Counted from the stretch's first letter, positions 19,553 to 29,462 are shown. The stretch: 64,000 nucleotides of DNA from Leptospirales bacterium (GCA_013297885.1 JAAFIR010000025.1:1-64000), one strand, 5' to 3'. Program-made: numbers and translations. The notes: generated by a model not told the origin, from the letters alone.

Positions 19553-21082
19553 ATGAATATGAGTTATGCTTTTAGTGCTGGTTTAGAAGGATTAAGTGCT
19601 AAATTTGTTAGAGTTGAAGTAAATTTAAAAAGAGGAATTCCAAAATTTCAAATTGTTGGACTTGCTCAGGGTAGTACTAGAGAAGCGAGCGAAAGAGTTA
19701 AAATTGCAATCGAAAATGCAGGGTTTGAATTTCCAATGCAATCGATTCTAGTTAATCTTGCCCCAGCAGATGCAAAAAAAACTGAAACTTGGTATGATTT
19801 ACCAATTGCAATTTTGATTTTAATTTTGAGTAATCAGCTTCAAGTTGAAATTGATTTTGAAAAATATCTATTTTTAGGAGAACTAGGTTTAGATGGTTCA
19901 ATAAAACCAATGAAAGGATTAATAAATATTTTGGTCAAAGCTAAAAATGAAGAGTTTGATAAAATTTTAGTTCCTTTTTCGAATCGTTTCGAAGCAAGTC
20001 TTTTAGAAGATTATAATATTTTTCCAATCAAACATCTTTCAGAACTTGTAGAAATTTTATCTGATAAAAAAAAACCAGAACCTAAATTTATATTAGAAAA
20101 TTCTAATATAGAAAATTTGGGAAAAATTAATTTATTTAACGATCAAATATCCTCTCTTAGGGCTTTAAGTATTGCTGTCACAGGAAGACATCATACGCTA
20201 ATGATTGGAAACCCTGGAGCTGGTAAAACCATGCTTGCAAAACTTGCAAAAAATTTTCATATTCCTTTAACTGAAGAAGAAAAAGTTTCTTTGATAAGAA
20301 TTAAATCAAGCCAAAATTATTTAATCACAGAAGACTCGTTCAAATTGGAAAGACCATTCCGTTCCCCACATCACACTGCCTCTGATGTCTCAATCGTTGG
20401 AGGAGGAAGAGATTTGAGAATTGGGGAAATTTCACTATCACATAATGGAATTTTATTTTTAGATGAGCTTGCTGAGTTTAAAACTGCAGTTATTCAATCT
20501 TTAAGAGAACCAATGGAAGAAAAAAAAATAACAATTTCAAGAGTCAATTACCATCTAACTTACCCAGCAGATTTTTTACTTTTATGTGCATCAAACCCAT
20601 GTCCATGTGGTTATTTTGGTTCTGAAATTCAAGCTTGTATTTGTCCTGAAGTTAGGATTCAAAAATATTTAGCAAAATTATCGGGTCCGTTTTTAGATAG
20701 GATTGATATTCAATTGGAACTAAATTCTTTTAATGAAGAGAAAAGAAAACAAATTGAAGTTGATTTAGATAAAATTCAATCTGAAATTTTAATTGCTGTT
20801 GAAATGCAAAGAGAAAGATTTAAAAAATTTAATTTTAAATATAATGGATTAGTCGAAGGAAAATATATAGATGAGATTTTTTTAATTTCTGAAAAAGCAA
20901 AATCAATTTGGAATAAACTCCAATTTGAAAATGAATTTTCAATTAGAAAGCTTCTTAAAATCAAAAAGATTTCAAGAACAATTGCTGATCTTAATCAATC
21001 TGATTTTATTGAGGAAAAACACATTTTCGAAGCTCTAGAATATCAAAAAAGGAAATTTCAATCACTAAGACTTGTTGCATAA
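19553..21082 (+). CDS. comM: ComM/YifB family Mg-chelatase-like AAA+ ATPase
   Basis: 509 aa AAA+ protein of the YifB/ComM family; ComM is a hexameric helicase promoting branch migration during natural transformation. Seen: an N-terminal ChlI-like domain with PKFQIVGLAQGSTREASERV, Walker A GNPGAGKTML, Walker B ILFLDELAEF, the Cys-rich segment SNPCPCGYFG...CICP and a C-terminal Mg-chelatase domain. Length is typical. A GGGG ribosome site precedes ATG 19553. Whether this organism is transformable is not shown by the sequence. It is followed by a FecR-domain lipoprotein on the same strand. Confidence 0.9.
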   Translation: MNMSYAFSAGLEGLSAKFVRVEVNLKRGIPKFQIVGLAQGSTREASERVKIAIENAGFEFPMQSILVNLAPADAKKTETWYDLPIAILILILSNQLQVEIDFEKYLFLGELGLDGSIKPMKGLINILVKAKNEEFDKILVPFSNRFEASLLEDYNIFPIKHLSELVEILSDKKKPEPKFILENSNIENLGKINLFNDQISSLRALSIAVTGRHHTLMIGNPGAGKTMLAKLAKNFHIPLTEEEKVSLIRIKSSQNYLITEDSFKLERPFRSPHHTASDVSIVGGGRDLRIGEISLSHNGILFLDELAEFKTAVIQSLREPMEEKKITISRVNYHLTYPADFLLLCASNPCPCGYFGSEIQACICPEVRIQKYLAKLSGPFLDRIDIQLELNSFNEEKRKQIEVDLDKIQSEILIAVEMQRERFKKFNFKYNGLVEGKYIDEIFLISEKAKSIWNKLQFENEFSIRKLLKIKKISRTIADLNQSDFIEEKHIFEALEYQKRKFQSLRLVA

Positions 21083-21136
21083 ATTTTACTTGAAACTCTA
21101 AAATTAAAATAAAAAGTATGTTTGGGAGTAAATCAA

Positions 21137-22216
21137 ATGAAGATAATAGTTTTTATAATAATACTTTTTTCACAATTTTGTGATAAAAAAAATGAACAAC
21201 CAGGAAATGAAATTAATGCTGTAGTGACTTTTGTGGTAGGAGATGTAAAAATTTCTGACAAAAAAATTACTTTAGGAACTAAACTTAAACTAGACGAAAC
21301 AATTACTGTTGCTGCAAAATCAATTTGTGATATTCAAGTTTTAGGTTTAGAAACACTAATAAGCATTAGATTAAAAGAGAACTCTGAGTTCACTTTGAAA
21401 TTAAACAAAAATAATGATAAAAATTCTTTAAATCCTATCCTAAAATTAGGTGTAGCTTTAGTAAAAGTAAACAAACTAAAACAAAATGAATCATTAGAAC
21501 TTTTCTCACCTGTAAATGTTGCTGGCGTAAGAGGAACATCATTTGAAGTTATGGTTGCTAAAAACTCTTCAACTACTTCAGTGTTAGAAGGTGTGGTTGC
21601 TCAAAAAAGAAGAGTTCTTGAATTAGAATCAATTCCATCTGATATAATCGAAAAAATTCCTGCATTAAAACTTTTAAAAACAAATTTAGATAAAGAATCT
21701 ATCTTAAATTCAGGTGATATTTCAAAAAGTAAAACTGATAATTCTGCACTTTTAAAACAATCAGGTCTTTTGGATTTAGTAAATAGTATTAATGAAGATA
21801 TCGCTCAAAAAAAAGATGTTTTGAATATATTAAAAACTGCTGAATCTAAATCAATTAAAATAGATTTGAAAAAAATTGAAACTCTTAATGATGCAAGCTT
21901 TGAAGTCACAAAATTATCTTCTTCAGACTTAGGATTAAAATTAAAAGAAGCTGAAGAAATTTTATTATTAGAAAAAGATAAACAAAAAGATGAATCAATG
22001 CTAAATAAAGAAATTTCTAATTCAATTGCTCTTAAAAAAGATATAATTTTAAAACGTTTAGAAGTAGTAATGGGAAGAAAATCAGAAGAATTAAAGTTGA
22101 AAAATGGGAATTCAATTCGTGGTATTGTTTTGCAGGAAGATGGAAAATATATTGTATTAACTGCTGATGGAAAATTTGAATATAATGAATCAGAAGTTGA
22201 AGGTGTTTCATTTTGA
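21137..22216 (+). CDS. FecR-domain lipoprotein
   Basis: 359 aa from ATG 21137, which has GGGAG eight bases upstream; an in-frame TTG at 21122 overlaps that site and would spoil the signal peptide. The N-terminus MKIIVFIIILFSQFC is a lipoprotein signal with a spirochaete-like lipobox. Residues about 30-155 match the FecR fold, including KLDETITVAAKSICDIQ and SPVNVAGVRGTSFEV. The C-terminal half is helical and Lys/Glu-rich. No FecI-type sigma factor or TonB receptor is adjacent, so classical iron signalling is unlikely. TTGA overlap with the next gene. Confidence 0.75.
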   Translation: MKIIVFIIILFSQFCDKKNEQPGNEINAVVTFVVGDVKISDKKITLGTKLKLDETITVAAKSICDIQVLGLETLISIRLKENSEFTLKLNKNNDKNSLNPILKLGVALVKVNKLKQNESLELFSPVNVAGVRGTSFEVMVAKNSSTTSVLEGVVAQKRRVLELESIPSDIIEKIPALKLLKTNLDKESILNSGDISKSKTDNSALLKQSGLLDLVNSINEDIAQKKDVLNILKTAESKSIKIDLKKIETLNDASFEVTKLSSSDLGLKLKEAEEILLLEKDKQKDESMLNKEISNSIALKKDIILKRLEVVMGRKSEELKLKNGNSIRGIVLQEDGKYIVLTADGKFEYNESEVEGVSF

Positions 22217-23076
22217 TTGAACCAAAATTTATTGAATCAAATGATAAAACAAAAATTGCTTATTATGAAATTGGGGAAGGTAAACCTATTTTTATCTTTA
22301 ATGGTTTTACTTGTAGTTATTATAACTTAAAACATTTAGTAAGTGATTTATCAAAAAATTATAAAGTTATTTTTTGGGATTATGTTGGACATGGAAATTC
22401 AGAAACACCAAAAGATTTTAAAAATGCTACTGTAAAAGGTAGCATTTCAGATGCAAAAAAAATTCTTGATGAATTAAAAATTGAGAAAACAATTTTTTTA
22501 GGTTACAGTACTGGTGTTCAAATTATGTTTGAGTTCCATTTTTTATATCCTAATTATTCAACTTCTTTAATTTCTATTGCAGGTTTTAGTGGAAAAGTAT
22601 TTGATTCATTTTTAAATACAAATATTTTTTCATATATTGTTGAAGGTTTAAAGCAATTATCTCCATTAATGTCAGGTGCATTTGCAAATACATGGAGAAT
22701 TATTCATAATCTTCCATTTATGTTAAGACTATTTGTTGCTTCAAAAATATTTTTAAATGAAGATAAAACAATACCAGAAGATGTTCAACCATTTTTAGAT
22801 AGTCTTGCTCAACAAGATATGAATTTACTTTTACATTTTATAATGGATGTTCACAATCATAAATTGTCTAAAGATTTATCAGAAATTAAATTATCTACTT
22901 TGATTTTATGTGGTGAAAAAGATTTGTTTGCACCAAAAATTAGATCTGAAGAAATGAATGTTCAAATCAAAAATTCGGTTTTAGAAATTGTTCCAAATGC
23001 ATCACATAATATAGTTTTAGAAGAACCAGAATTTTTAATTAAGTCCATCGAAAAATTTATCAAATCAAATACTTAA
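22213..23076 (+). CDS. Alpha/beta-fold hydrolase
   Basis: 287 aa hydrolase. The fold is shown by the FWDYVGHGNSETP oxyanion-side region, a nucleophile elbow FLGYSTGVQ with Ser where expected (about residue 98), an acid in GEKDLFAPK (about 235) and the catalytic His in NASHNIVLEEP (about 258). The substrate is unknown. It starts at TTG 22213, overlapping the FecR-like gene by four bases, so both come from one message. Its 3' end overlaps the convergent membrane-protein gene by 12 bases. Confidence 0.85.
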   Translation: MIEPKFIESNDKTKIAYYEIGEGKPIFIFNGFTCSYYNLKHLVSDLSKNYKVIFWDYVGHGNSETPKDFKNATVKGSISDAKKILDELKIEKTIFLGYSTGVQIMFEFHFLYPNYSTSLISIAGFSGKVFDSFLNTNIFSYIVEGLKQLSPLMSGAFANTWRIIHNLPFMLRLFVASKIFLNEDKTIPEDVQPFLDSLAQQDMNLLLHFIMDVHNHKLSKDLSEIKLSTLILCGEKDLFAPKIRSEEMNVQIKNSVLEIVPNASHNIVLEEPEFLIKSIEKFIKSNT

Positions 23077-23496
23077 AAACTGTACAAGAAAATTTTGTAA
23101 AAAATGATCTATTTTCAATTGAAAATTTGAATAGATTATACTTGATGAAAAATAAAATATTGTAAAATAAATTAAAATAAGCAAATTTAATCTTGAAACA
23201 GAGTGTGCAGCTGAGAAAAAAATTCTAATTAAAGTTAAAGGCCAAGCTAAAATTAAATAAAAATAACTAACTTTGGAAAATCCGTAGATCCAAGAAACAA
23301 TTTCTTTAGAATAAGATTTCTTAAGTCTTGCAAAACCTAAAATTAATTCATCATGAAACAAATATACAAAAAAGAAAAAAATCAAAATTGAAAATAATTT
23401 AATATATATTTCCAATTCTACTCTAAAAAAAGAATACCCCAAACCTATTACCCAAAATAAAAATAAAGGGAAAATTATACTTTCCATAAAATTCAT
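23065..23496 (-). CDS. Small polytopic membrane protein (143 aa)
   Basis: Three to four hydrophobic segments are visible (about 7-25, 30-50, 80-95, 105-125). No family recognised. ATG 23496 is preferred over an ATG six codons upstream because it overlaps the pdxA stop as ATGA and has AAAGG seven bases before it. It ends the SPFH-unknown-pdxA transcript. The position after pdxA does not suggest a role in pyridoxal phosphate synthesis. Confidence 0.6.
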   Translation of the reverse strand: MNFMESIIFPLFLFWVIGLGYSFFRVELEIYIKLFSILIFFFFVYLFHDELILGFARLKKSYSKEIVSWIYGFSKVSYFYLILAWPLTLIRIFFSAAHSVSRLNLLILIYFTIFYFSSSIIYSNFQLKIDHFLQNFLVQFLSI

Positions 23497-24419
23497 GATA
23501 AAACCTTTAAACATTCTATAAAACTATCTGGATTGCACAAGTTCTTCCCAGCAATATCAAAAGCTGGTCCATGATCAGGTGAAACTCTATAAAAATCTAA
23601 ACCAAGTGTCATATTGATTCCTCTTTTTCCAATAATTGATTTAAAAGGGATAAGCCCTTGATCATGATAACAAGCAAAAATGATACCAAATTTTTTTGAA
23701 ATCTCAGGAATAAAAATTGAATCAGCAGAAATTGGTTCAGAGATTTTGATTCCAGAAGCTTCAATTTTTTTAATCATTGGTAATAATATCTTTTTTTCCT
23801 CAGTGCCGATTTTTCCGTTTTCCCCTGCATGTGGATTTAATCCACAGACTCCAATTGGTTTCAAAATTAGTTCAGGATTTTTTTTTAAAGCTAAAATTAA
23901 TTTTCCTATTTCCAATTTTTTTAAACTTTCTGGAACTTTTTTCAATGGAATATGTGTCGTAAGAGTCAAAACTTTTAAACTTTTTGAATACATTAACATA
24001 AAAGTTTTTTGATTGTACTCTTTTGCTAAAGTTTCAGTATGCCCAGAGAAATTTTTTATACCTGATTGAATTACCCATTCTTTACTTAATGGAAGAGTAA
24101 TTAAATTCCCTCCATTTTTTTTTTGAAGTTCAATTCCAGTTATTAAAGATGAATAAGAAATTTTACCACTTAATGAGTTTGGTTTTGATAAATTTATTTT
24201 TCCAGAGAAAATTTCTTTTTCATAAAAAAAAATTCCTGCAGTTTTTTCAAAATTATATTTTTTAAACTGAATAAATTGTTTGGGATAAATTTGATTTTGA
24301 GAACGAACTAAAATGATTTGATTTTTTTGTGCAATTTTTTGGATTATAGAAAAAGACTTTTCTAATAATTCATAAGAAATTCCAGATGGGTCCCCTTCTG
24401 TAATAATAATGCGATTCAT
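23493..24419 (-). CDS. pdxA: 4-hydroxythreonine-4-phosphate dehydrogenase PdxA
   Basis: NAD-dependent enzyme of the DXP-dependent pyridoxal 5'-phosphate pathway. The 308 aa product shows the family blocks ITEGDPSGIS at the N-terminus, NFSGHTETLAKEY, LTTHIPLKKVPE, CGLNPHAGENGKIG and FACYHDQGLIPFK, covering substrate and metal-binding His and Asp residues. Length is slightly below the usual 330. It begins with an ATGA overlap at the previous gene. No other pdx gene is in the window. Confidence 0.93.
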   Translation of the reverse strand: MNRIIITEGDPSGISYELLEKSFSIIQKIAQKNQIILVRSQNQIYPKQFIQFKKYNFEKTAGIFFYEKEIFSGKINLSKPNSLSGKISYSSLITGIELQKKNGGNLITLPLSKEWVIQSGIKNFSGHTETLAKEYNQKTFMLMYSKSLKVLTLTTHIPLKKVPESLKKLEIGKLILALKKNPELILKPIGVCGLNPHAGENGKIGTEEKKILLPMIKKIEASGIKISEPISADSIFIPEISKKFGIIFACYHDQGLIPFKSIIGKRGINMTLGLDFYRVSPDHGPAFDIAGKNLCNPDSFIECLKVLS

Positions 24420-25210
24420 TTTTTTTTGGTTGGAATATTTAAACTTTTTATAACTGCAACTAAGAATTCATAATATTTTCTCAAAGCAAAATGGACTTCT
24501 TTACCTTCATAAACAGTTGCTTGTTCATACTTAGGATTAAAATGAAGTTTTTCATTTAAATTCATAACAACAATAACTCCTGTATCAATACTATCTATTA
24601 CTTTGAATAAAAAATCTTTAAAAGTTCTAAACATTTCACCTGTTTCAGAGATAAAAATTCTTGATTGCTTATTTTTCATTCTTCCCAATTGTTCTTTAAA
24701 ATCCTGTTTTTCAGATAAAGCGTATTCTTCAATTGTTTCAGTTAGAACTTTAATTGTTCTTCTCAAATTCTCCAAAGTTTTCATTAAAGCATCTCTTTCT
24801 GATGCATGAGAAAAATCAAATTTTGTATGAGAGTCCCCAAGTAATGGAACAAATTCACTTTCCATATAAGTAATTAATGAGCCGATATAATTAATTTCAT
24901 TATCATGGCAATGAGGCGAAATTTTCATTACTGGAATATTTGAAAGATGATTTTGTTCAGAATCAGTTTCGAATTCATTTGCTTTAGCATTTTTAAATTC
25001 AGTTTTTGAATTTACAGTGAAATTTTGAATATTTTGAGGAATACCCTCAGGAGAAATGGACAAAATTTTTGTTTTGTATTTTTGGATATCTTTGACTACC
25101 CTTTTTTTTTGGTCATCATTTTTGGAACCTGAAGAAATTTTATCTAACATCAAAACTAACTTCTGCAATTTTTGCAGTTCTAAAATTTGAGCATTTGAAA
25201 GAGTAGCCAT
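24416..25210 (-). CDS. Uncharacterised helical protein upstream of pdxA (264 aa)
   Basis: No family recognised. The N-terminal 30 residues (ILELQKLQKLVLMLDKI) are helical, the middle is polar and probably disordered (about 55-95), and residues 105-264 look helical with ISPHCHDNEINYIGSLITYME and a repeated Lys/Glu pattern. There is no signal peptide or membrane segment. It lies between the SPFH genes and pdxA in a tight minus-strand operon (20-base gap, then ATGA overlap). It could be a cytoplasmic partner of the SPFH proteins, but that is speculation from position. Confidence 0.6.
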   Translation of the reverse strand: MATLSNAQILELQKLQKLVLMLDKISSGSKNDDQKKRVVKDIQKYKTKILSISPEGIPQNIQNFTVNSKTEFKNAKANEFETDSEQNHLSNIPVMKISPHCHDNEINYIGSLITYMESEFVPLLGDSHTKFDFSHASERDALMKTLENLRRTIKVLTETIEEYALSEKQDFKEQLGRMKNKQSRIFISETGEMFRTFKDFLFKVIDSIDTGVIVVMNLNEKLHFNPKYEQATVYEGKEVHFALRKYYEFLVAVIKSLNIPTKKK

Positions 25211-25230
25211 ATTATATTTTCGGAAATTCC

Positions 25231-26142
25231 TTACTTAGAGTCAATAATTTTTGTAACTGATTTTGTAATTCCATCAATGTTAGACAAATCCATTGGAAGA
25301 ATTACTTCAGTATTTGATTTAGCTAAATGTGTAAATTGAGAAATGAAGTTTTGGATAACTTGAAGTTTTACTGCTTCCTTACCATTATTTCCACTAATTG
25401 CATTTGCTATTGCTTCGATCCCTTTAGAAGTAGCCATTGCAATTGATTCAATTTCTTGAGCTTTACCTTCAGATTCATTGATTCGTTTTTGTTTCTCACC
25501 CTCAGATTTATTAATAGCTTCTTCTTTTAAACCTTGTGAGCGATTTATTTTTGAATCTCTATCACCCTCAGAAAGTGAAATATCTGCTTTTTTGTTTAGC
25601 TCAGCAGTTTTTTGTTTTTCCATCGATTCCAAAACAGATTTAGGAGGTGAGAGATTTTGAATTTCGTAACGATTTACTTGCACTCCCCAAGGTTCTGCTG
25701 CTTGATCAATTACATCCACAATTTTGCGATTGATTGAATCTCTAGCTTCAAAAGTTTTATCTAATTCCATAGTTCCAATAATTGCTCGCATTGTAGTTTG
25801 TGAAAGTTGAATTGCTGCAAATCGGTAATCTTCAATTCCATAACTAGCTGCTTTTGGATCTAGGATTTTTAAATAAAGCACTCCATCAACTTTAACTTGT
25901 ACGTTATCTTTTGTTATACAAATTTGAGGTTGCACTTCAATAGCTTGTTCTTTCAAAATATGATTATATGTCACTTTATGAAAAAATGGAACAAGAAAAT
26001 GAAGTCCTGCATTTAAAGTTTTATCATATTTTCCAAGCCACTCTACAATTAGTACTTCTTGAGCAGGTACAACTCTCACTGAGCGAATAAATTTATAAGC
26101 AATAACAATAGTAAATAAAGTCCAAAAAATTCCACTGATCAT
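25231..26142 (-). CDS. SPFH/stomatin-like membrane protein 2
   Basis: 303 aa member of the SPFH (band 7) superfamily, which forms membrane-anchored oligomeric rings. An N-terminal helix (about 4-20) precedes the core with EVLIVEWLGKYDKTLNAGLHFLVPF, QVKVDGVLYLKILDP and PWGVQVNRYEIQNLSPP. A coiled coil then carries near-repeats of SEG(E/D)xxKxxRxxSEG, typical of stomatins. It overlaps the upstream paralogue by four bases. The pair is probably a hetero-oligomer. Function in bacteria is linked to membrane microdomains and FtsH-type protease control; no NfeD partner is present here. Confidence 0.9.
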   Translation of the reverse strand: MISGIFWTLFTIVIAYKFIRSVRVVPAQEVLIVEWLGKYDKTLNAGLHFLVPFFHKVTYNHILKEQAIEVQPQICITKDNVQVKVDGVLYLKILDPKAASYGIEDYRFAAIQLSQTTMRAIIGTMELDKTFEARDSINRKIVDVIDQAAEPWGVQVNRYEIQNLSPPKSVLESMEKQKTAELNKKADISLSEGDRDSKINRSQGLKEEAINKSEGEKQKRINESEGKAQEIESIAMATSKGIEAIANAISGNNGKEAVKLQVIQNFISQFTHLAKSNTEVILPMDLSNIDGITKSVTKIIDSK

Positions 26143-27074
26143 TTTTTATCTCCAATGTTTGGTAAGCTGGTTGTTACTTTAGATAAACCTTGAAACATTC
26201 CAACAATATTTGCAACTTCAGTAGGAAGAATTGTAGTTTTTGAATTCGCTAAAATTTTTCCAAAAGAATCTAAATAACCAAGTGTGACTTGTAAATTTAC
26301 TGCATCTTCTCCACCGGGTTTTGAAATTGCATCAGCTACAAGTTTTATTCCAGTTGCAGTTGCATTAGCAATTGCTTCAATTTCTTTTGCCTTTCCTTCT
26401 GCTTCATTAATACGTTTTTGTTTTTCACCTTCTGACATATTAATTGCTTCTTGCCTTTCTCCCATAGAACGATTAATTCTAGATGCACGTTCACCTTCAG
26501 AGATTGTAACTTCTGCACGTTTTTCTCTTTCAGCTCTCATTTGTTGTTCCATGGAATGTAGAACTTGTTTTGGAGGAGTGATGTTTTTAATTTCGTACCT
26601 TGTTACTTTTAAACCCCAAGGCTCAGTTGCATGATCCACTTGTTTTACAACTGCTTGGTTAATTTGATCTCTATCAGCAAATGTATCATCTAAATTGAGT
26701 TTACCAATTTCTGCTCTTAAAGTAGTCTTAGCAAGCTGGGTTGTAGCAAGAAGATAGTTGTCAATTCCATATGAAGCTCTTGCTGCATCAAAAATTTTTA
26801 AGTATAAAATTCCATCGACTTCAACAGATACATTATCTTTAGTAATACATTCTTGGGGCGGAACATCATAAGCAACTTCTTTTAAGGTATGTTGGTAATG
26901 TACTTTTTCCACAAAAGGAATTAGAAAATGAAAACCAGGACTTAATGGTGGCTCTACATATTTCCCCCATTTTTCTTTTATGTAATTAAACTCTTCTGGA
27001 ACAATAATAAAAGTTTTATAAATCACAAGAATCGCGATTATAAAAAACACAGTTAGTAAATCAAACACTTCCAA
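26139..27074 (-). CDS. SPFH/stomatin-like membrane protein 1
   Basis: 311 aa paralogue of the following gene. It has an N-terminal transmembrane helix (about 5-22), EEFNYIKEKWGKYVEPPLSPGFHFLIPF, VEVDGILYLKIFDAARASYGIDNY, and a coiled coil with repeated SEGE motifs. TTG 27074 is used as start because a strong AGGAGGAG lies just upstream. It heads a five-gene minus-strand transcript that also contains pdxA. A 92-bp divergent gap separates it from the polytopic membrane gene. Confidence 0.9.
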   Translation of the reverse strand: MEVFDLLTVFFIIAILVIYKTFIIVPEEFNYIKEKWGKYVEPPLSPGFHFLIPFVEKVHYQHTLKEVAYDVPPQECITKDNVSVEVDGILYLKIFDAARASYGIDNYLLATTQLAKTTLRAEIGKLNLDDTFADRDQINQAVVKQVDHATEPWGLKVTRYEIKNITPPKQVLHSMEQQMRAEREKRAEVTISEGERASRINRSMGERQEAINMSEGEKQKRINEAEGKAKEIEAIANATATGIKLVADAISKPGGEDAVNLQVTLGYLDSFGKILANSKTTILPTEVANIVGMFQGLSKVTTSLPNIGDKK

Positions 27075-27166
27075 AGACTCCTCCTAATGAATAAGTTTAT
27101 TTTTCTCATTTTAAAGCTTCATTCGTCAAGAATTAATTTATAGTTTAAAAAAACTTTAGACGAATT

Positions 27167-28387
27167 ATGATGGCAGTTATTATGAGTATAAACAAAATTA
27201 CAAATTTTAAAACAGTTCTATTTCTATATTCCCTATTTTTGATTTTTTTTAGAGCACCTGATTTTTTTTTAGCTCCTAGATTTTGGGCTGAAGAAGCAAC
27301 AATTTTTTTTGTTTATGCATACCAAAAACCTTTTTTGGAAATGTTAGTTAAACCCATCGTAGGTTATTCAACTTTTTTTAATACTTTGATAGCTAATTTA
27401 TGTAATTTAGTTCCTTTGGAATATGCACCAAATATAACAACTTATGCATGTTTTTTTGTTCAATTAATTTCAATTTCCATAATTATATTTAAAGATTTTG
27501 AACTTTGGAACACAAAAGTAAAAAAATTTTTTTTAGTAAGTATTTTAATTTTAATCACACCATATGAAATATGGTTAAACACAACGAATATTCATATCCA
27601 TTTAGGTTTTATTGTATTTTTAATTTCAATTTCATTTTCAGAAAATGACTCAAAATTTACAAAATACTCATTCAGGTCACTGATTTTTTTTGGAACAATT
27701 AGTAGCCCTTCTGCTGCTTTTGCAGGAATGGTATTTTTTTTAAGAGCAATTCAAGAAAAAACTAAAGAATCAATTATTCAGTTTTTTATTATGCTAATTG
27801 CTTGTATTCTTCAAGGTTCAGCAATTTTTTATTCTGCTCTGTTTAATAATAAATATTCAAGATTTATTAATTTCGATTCTTCAAGTTTTATGGAATATTA
27901 TTTAAGAGATGGGTTTGGATTACTTTTACCTTTTTCAGATGAAACTGTAATTTATATCTCTTTATTTATCTTCATTTATTTTGTTTATTTAATAATTCAA
28001 AATTGGAATCAAAAACTTGTTCAATATTTAATTATAAGTTTTTTTATTACCAGCATTTTATCTCTTTTAGGTTCACTAAAAATGCAAGGTAGTCCAAGAT
28101 ATTCTTATATTCCAAGTTTAATTTTGATCATATTTTTTTTAAATCAAACTAGCAAATATAATAAATTCTTTAATTTTAGATTTCAAATTTTACTATTGTA
28201 TTTTATTTTAATAACAATAAATACTACAAAAGATTTGCATAAATTTTATCAAATGAGTTTTCCCTCTTGGAAATCAGAAGTTAAAAAATATAAAGTAGAT
28301 CCGAATTATAGATTAAATGTTTTTCCCTATCACAAACCACATTTAATATGGGACGTTGATTTTAATAAAAAAGAAATTGTACAGTAA
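27167..28387 (+). CDS. Polytopic membrane protein, possible GT-C-like glycosyltransferase
   Basis: 406 aa with about nine to ten predicted helices. The first loop contains RAPDFFLAPRFWAEEATIFF, an acidic motif between helices 1 and 2 that resembles loop-1 motifs of GT-C-type enzymes and of uncharacterised polytopic proteins near polysaccharide genes. No catalytic domain can be assigned with confidence. ATG 27167 is the first of several possible starts (27170 and 27182 are alternatives) and no clear ribosome site separates them. It stands alone between two minus-strand operons. Confidence 0.55.
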   Translation: MMAVIMSINKITNFKTVLFLYSLFLIFFRAPDFFLAPRFWAEEATIFFVYAYQKPFLEMLVKPIVGYSTFFNTLIANLCNLVPLEYAPNITTYACFFVQLISISIIIFKDFELWNTKVKKFFLVSILILITPYEIWLNTTNIHIHLGFIVFLISISFSENDSKFTKYSFRSLIFFGTISSPSAAFAGMVFFLRAIQEKTKESIIQFFIMLIACILQGSAIFYSALFNNKYSRFINFDSSSFMEYYLRDGFGLLLPFSDETVIYISLFIFIYFVYLIIQNWNQKLVQYLIISFFITSILSLLGSLKMQGSPRYSYIPSLILIIFFLNQTSKYNKFFNFRFQILLLYFILITINTTKDLHKFYQMSFPSWKSEVKKYKVDPNYRLNVFPYHKPHLIWDVDFNKKEIVQ

Positions 28388-28436
28388 AGTTTTTTTTTGT
28401 GATTTTTTTGTTTTTTAATACTGAGTTAAATTAATT

Positions 28437-29462
28437 CTACTTAATTTCAAACTCATCCACAAAAAAATTCATATTTTTTCCAAAACAAGCAACTGATTGG
28501 TGAGAAGCATCATAAAATTCATCACAAATTAAATCAGTGTTTAAGTTAAAATATTTTTGGTTGTATTTTTCAGTGATCGTTTTTAAACGAATACCAAATT
28601 TTTCATCTAAGTTAAACCTATCATATTCTTTTTTATAACTTGAATAAACTCTTGGCCAAACGATAAAAGTTGGAATTTGGTTTTCATTTGCAAGTTTTAA
28701 AAATTCTTCTACAAAATAAAAAGAAGTATCATCCACTTTAAAATTTTTTCCAAGATAAATATTTTTGATTCTCAAAGTATCTTTTTCAAGTGCTTTATAA
28801 TCATTTCCCAAAGTCATATAAGCTAGCTGTGCTCCATTAGAAATATCTAATATAGGTAAAAAAGGATTATGTTTTGGTGAAAAATGATTTAGCTTTCCAT
28901 TAAGCAATCTATCAAAAAAGATTTTATAATTAAATTCGATTTTACGAAAATTAATTATTCTATCAAAATTATATTCAGACTGTTCATTTTCTGGCAACTT
29001 AGCTAAATATTTTTCAATAAATTCATCTGTTGCACCAAATCTTAAAAAAGGAGAATTATAAATTCCTTTGCTATCATCAAAACCCTCTGGACTAACTGCT
29101 AAAATCACTAGGCTAGGTTTTATATGATTTGAAATCATTTTTTGAAAAGTCTGAAGCGAATAAGCAACAACAGCTTGTGGAGCTGAAAAATTATAAACTG
29201 TATATTTATCTTTTCGTTTTGCTTCAAATGCTATTTCTGAATAGGAATAAGCTCTTGAATCACCAAAAGCTAAAATTAATTTTTTATCATCAGTTCTATT
29301 TTTTAGTTTTTCAAATAATTTTACTCGATGTCTATAATATTCAGAATTTGCATTTGTTAAAATTTCATTTTTAAAAAATGGAAGAGAAAACAATTTATCT
29401 AATAAAAAAAGGAATCCTATAAAAATGAGTGGAGTGTATAAATAAAATTTAGTATTTTTCAT
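28437..29462 (-). CDS. DUF1574-like envelope protein, partner of MBOAT acyltransferase
   Basis: 341 aa. It has one N-terminal transmembrane helix (about 8-26) and then an SGNH-like extracytoplasmic domain beginning LILAFGDSRAYSYSEI (about 63-78). A late FYDASHQSVACFG (about 315-327) supplies a possible Asp-x-x-His pair. Leptospires have multiple DUF1574 proteins encoded next to AlgI-like genes, where they may be the second component that transfers acyl groups to a surface glycan, as AlgJ/AlgX and DltD do. The start overlaps the upstream MBOAT gene by 14 bases, supporting the partnership. The glycan is unknown. Confidence 0.75.
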   Translation of the reverse strand: MKNTKFYLYTPLIFIGFLFLLDKLFSLPFFKNEILTNANSEYYRHRVKLFEKLKNRTDDKKLILAFGDSRAYSYSEIAFEAKRKDKYTVYNFSAPQAVVAYSLQTFQKMISNHIKPSLVILAVSPEGFDDSKGIYNSPFLRFGATDEFIEKYLAKLPENEQSEYNFDRIINFRKIEFNYKIFFDRLLNGKLNHFSPKHNPFLPILDISNGAQLAYMTLGNDYKALEKDTLRIKNIYLGKNFKVDDTSFYFVEEFLKLANENQIPTFIVWPRVYSSYKKEYDRFNLDEKFGIRLKTITEKYNQKYFNLNTDLICDEFYDASHQSVACFGKNMNFFVDEFEIK

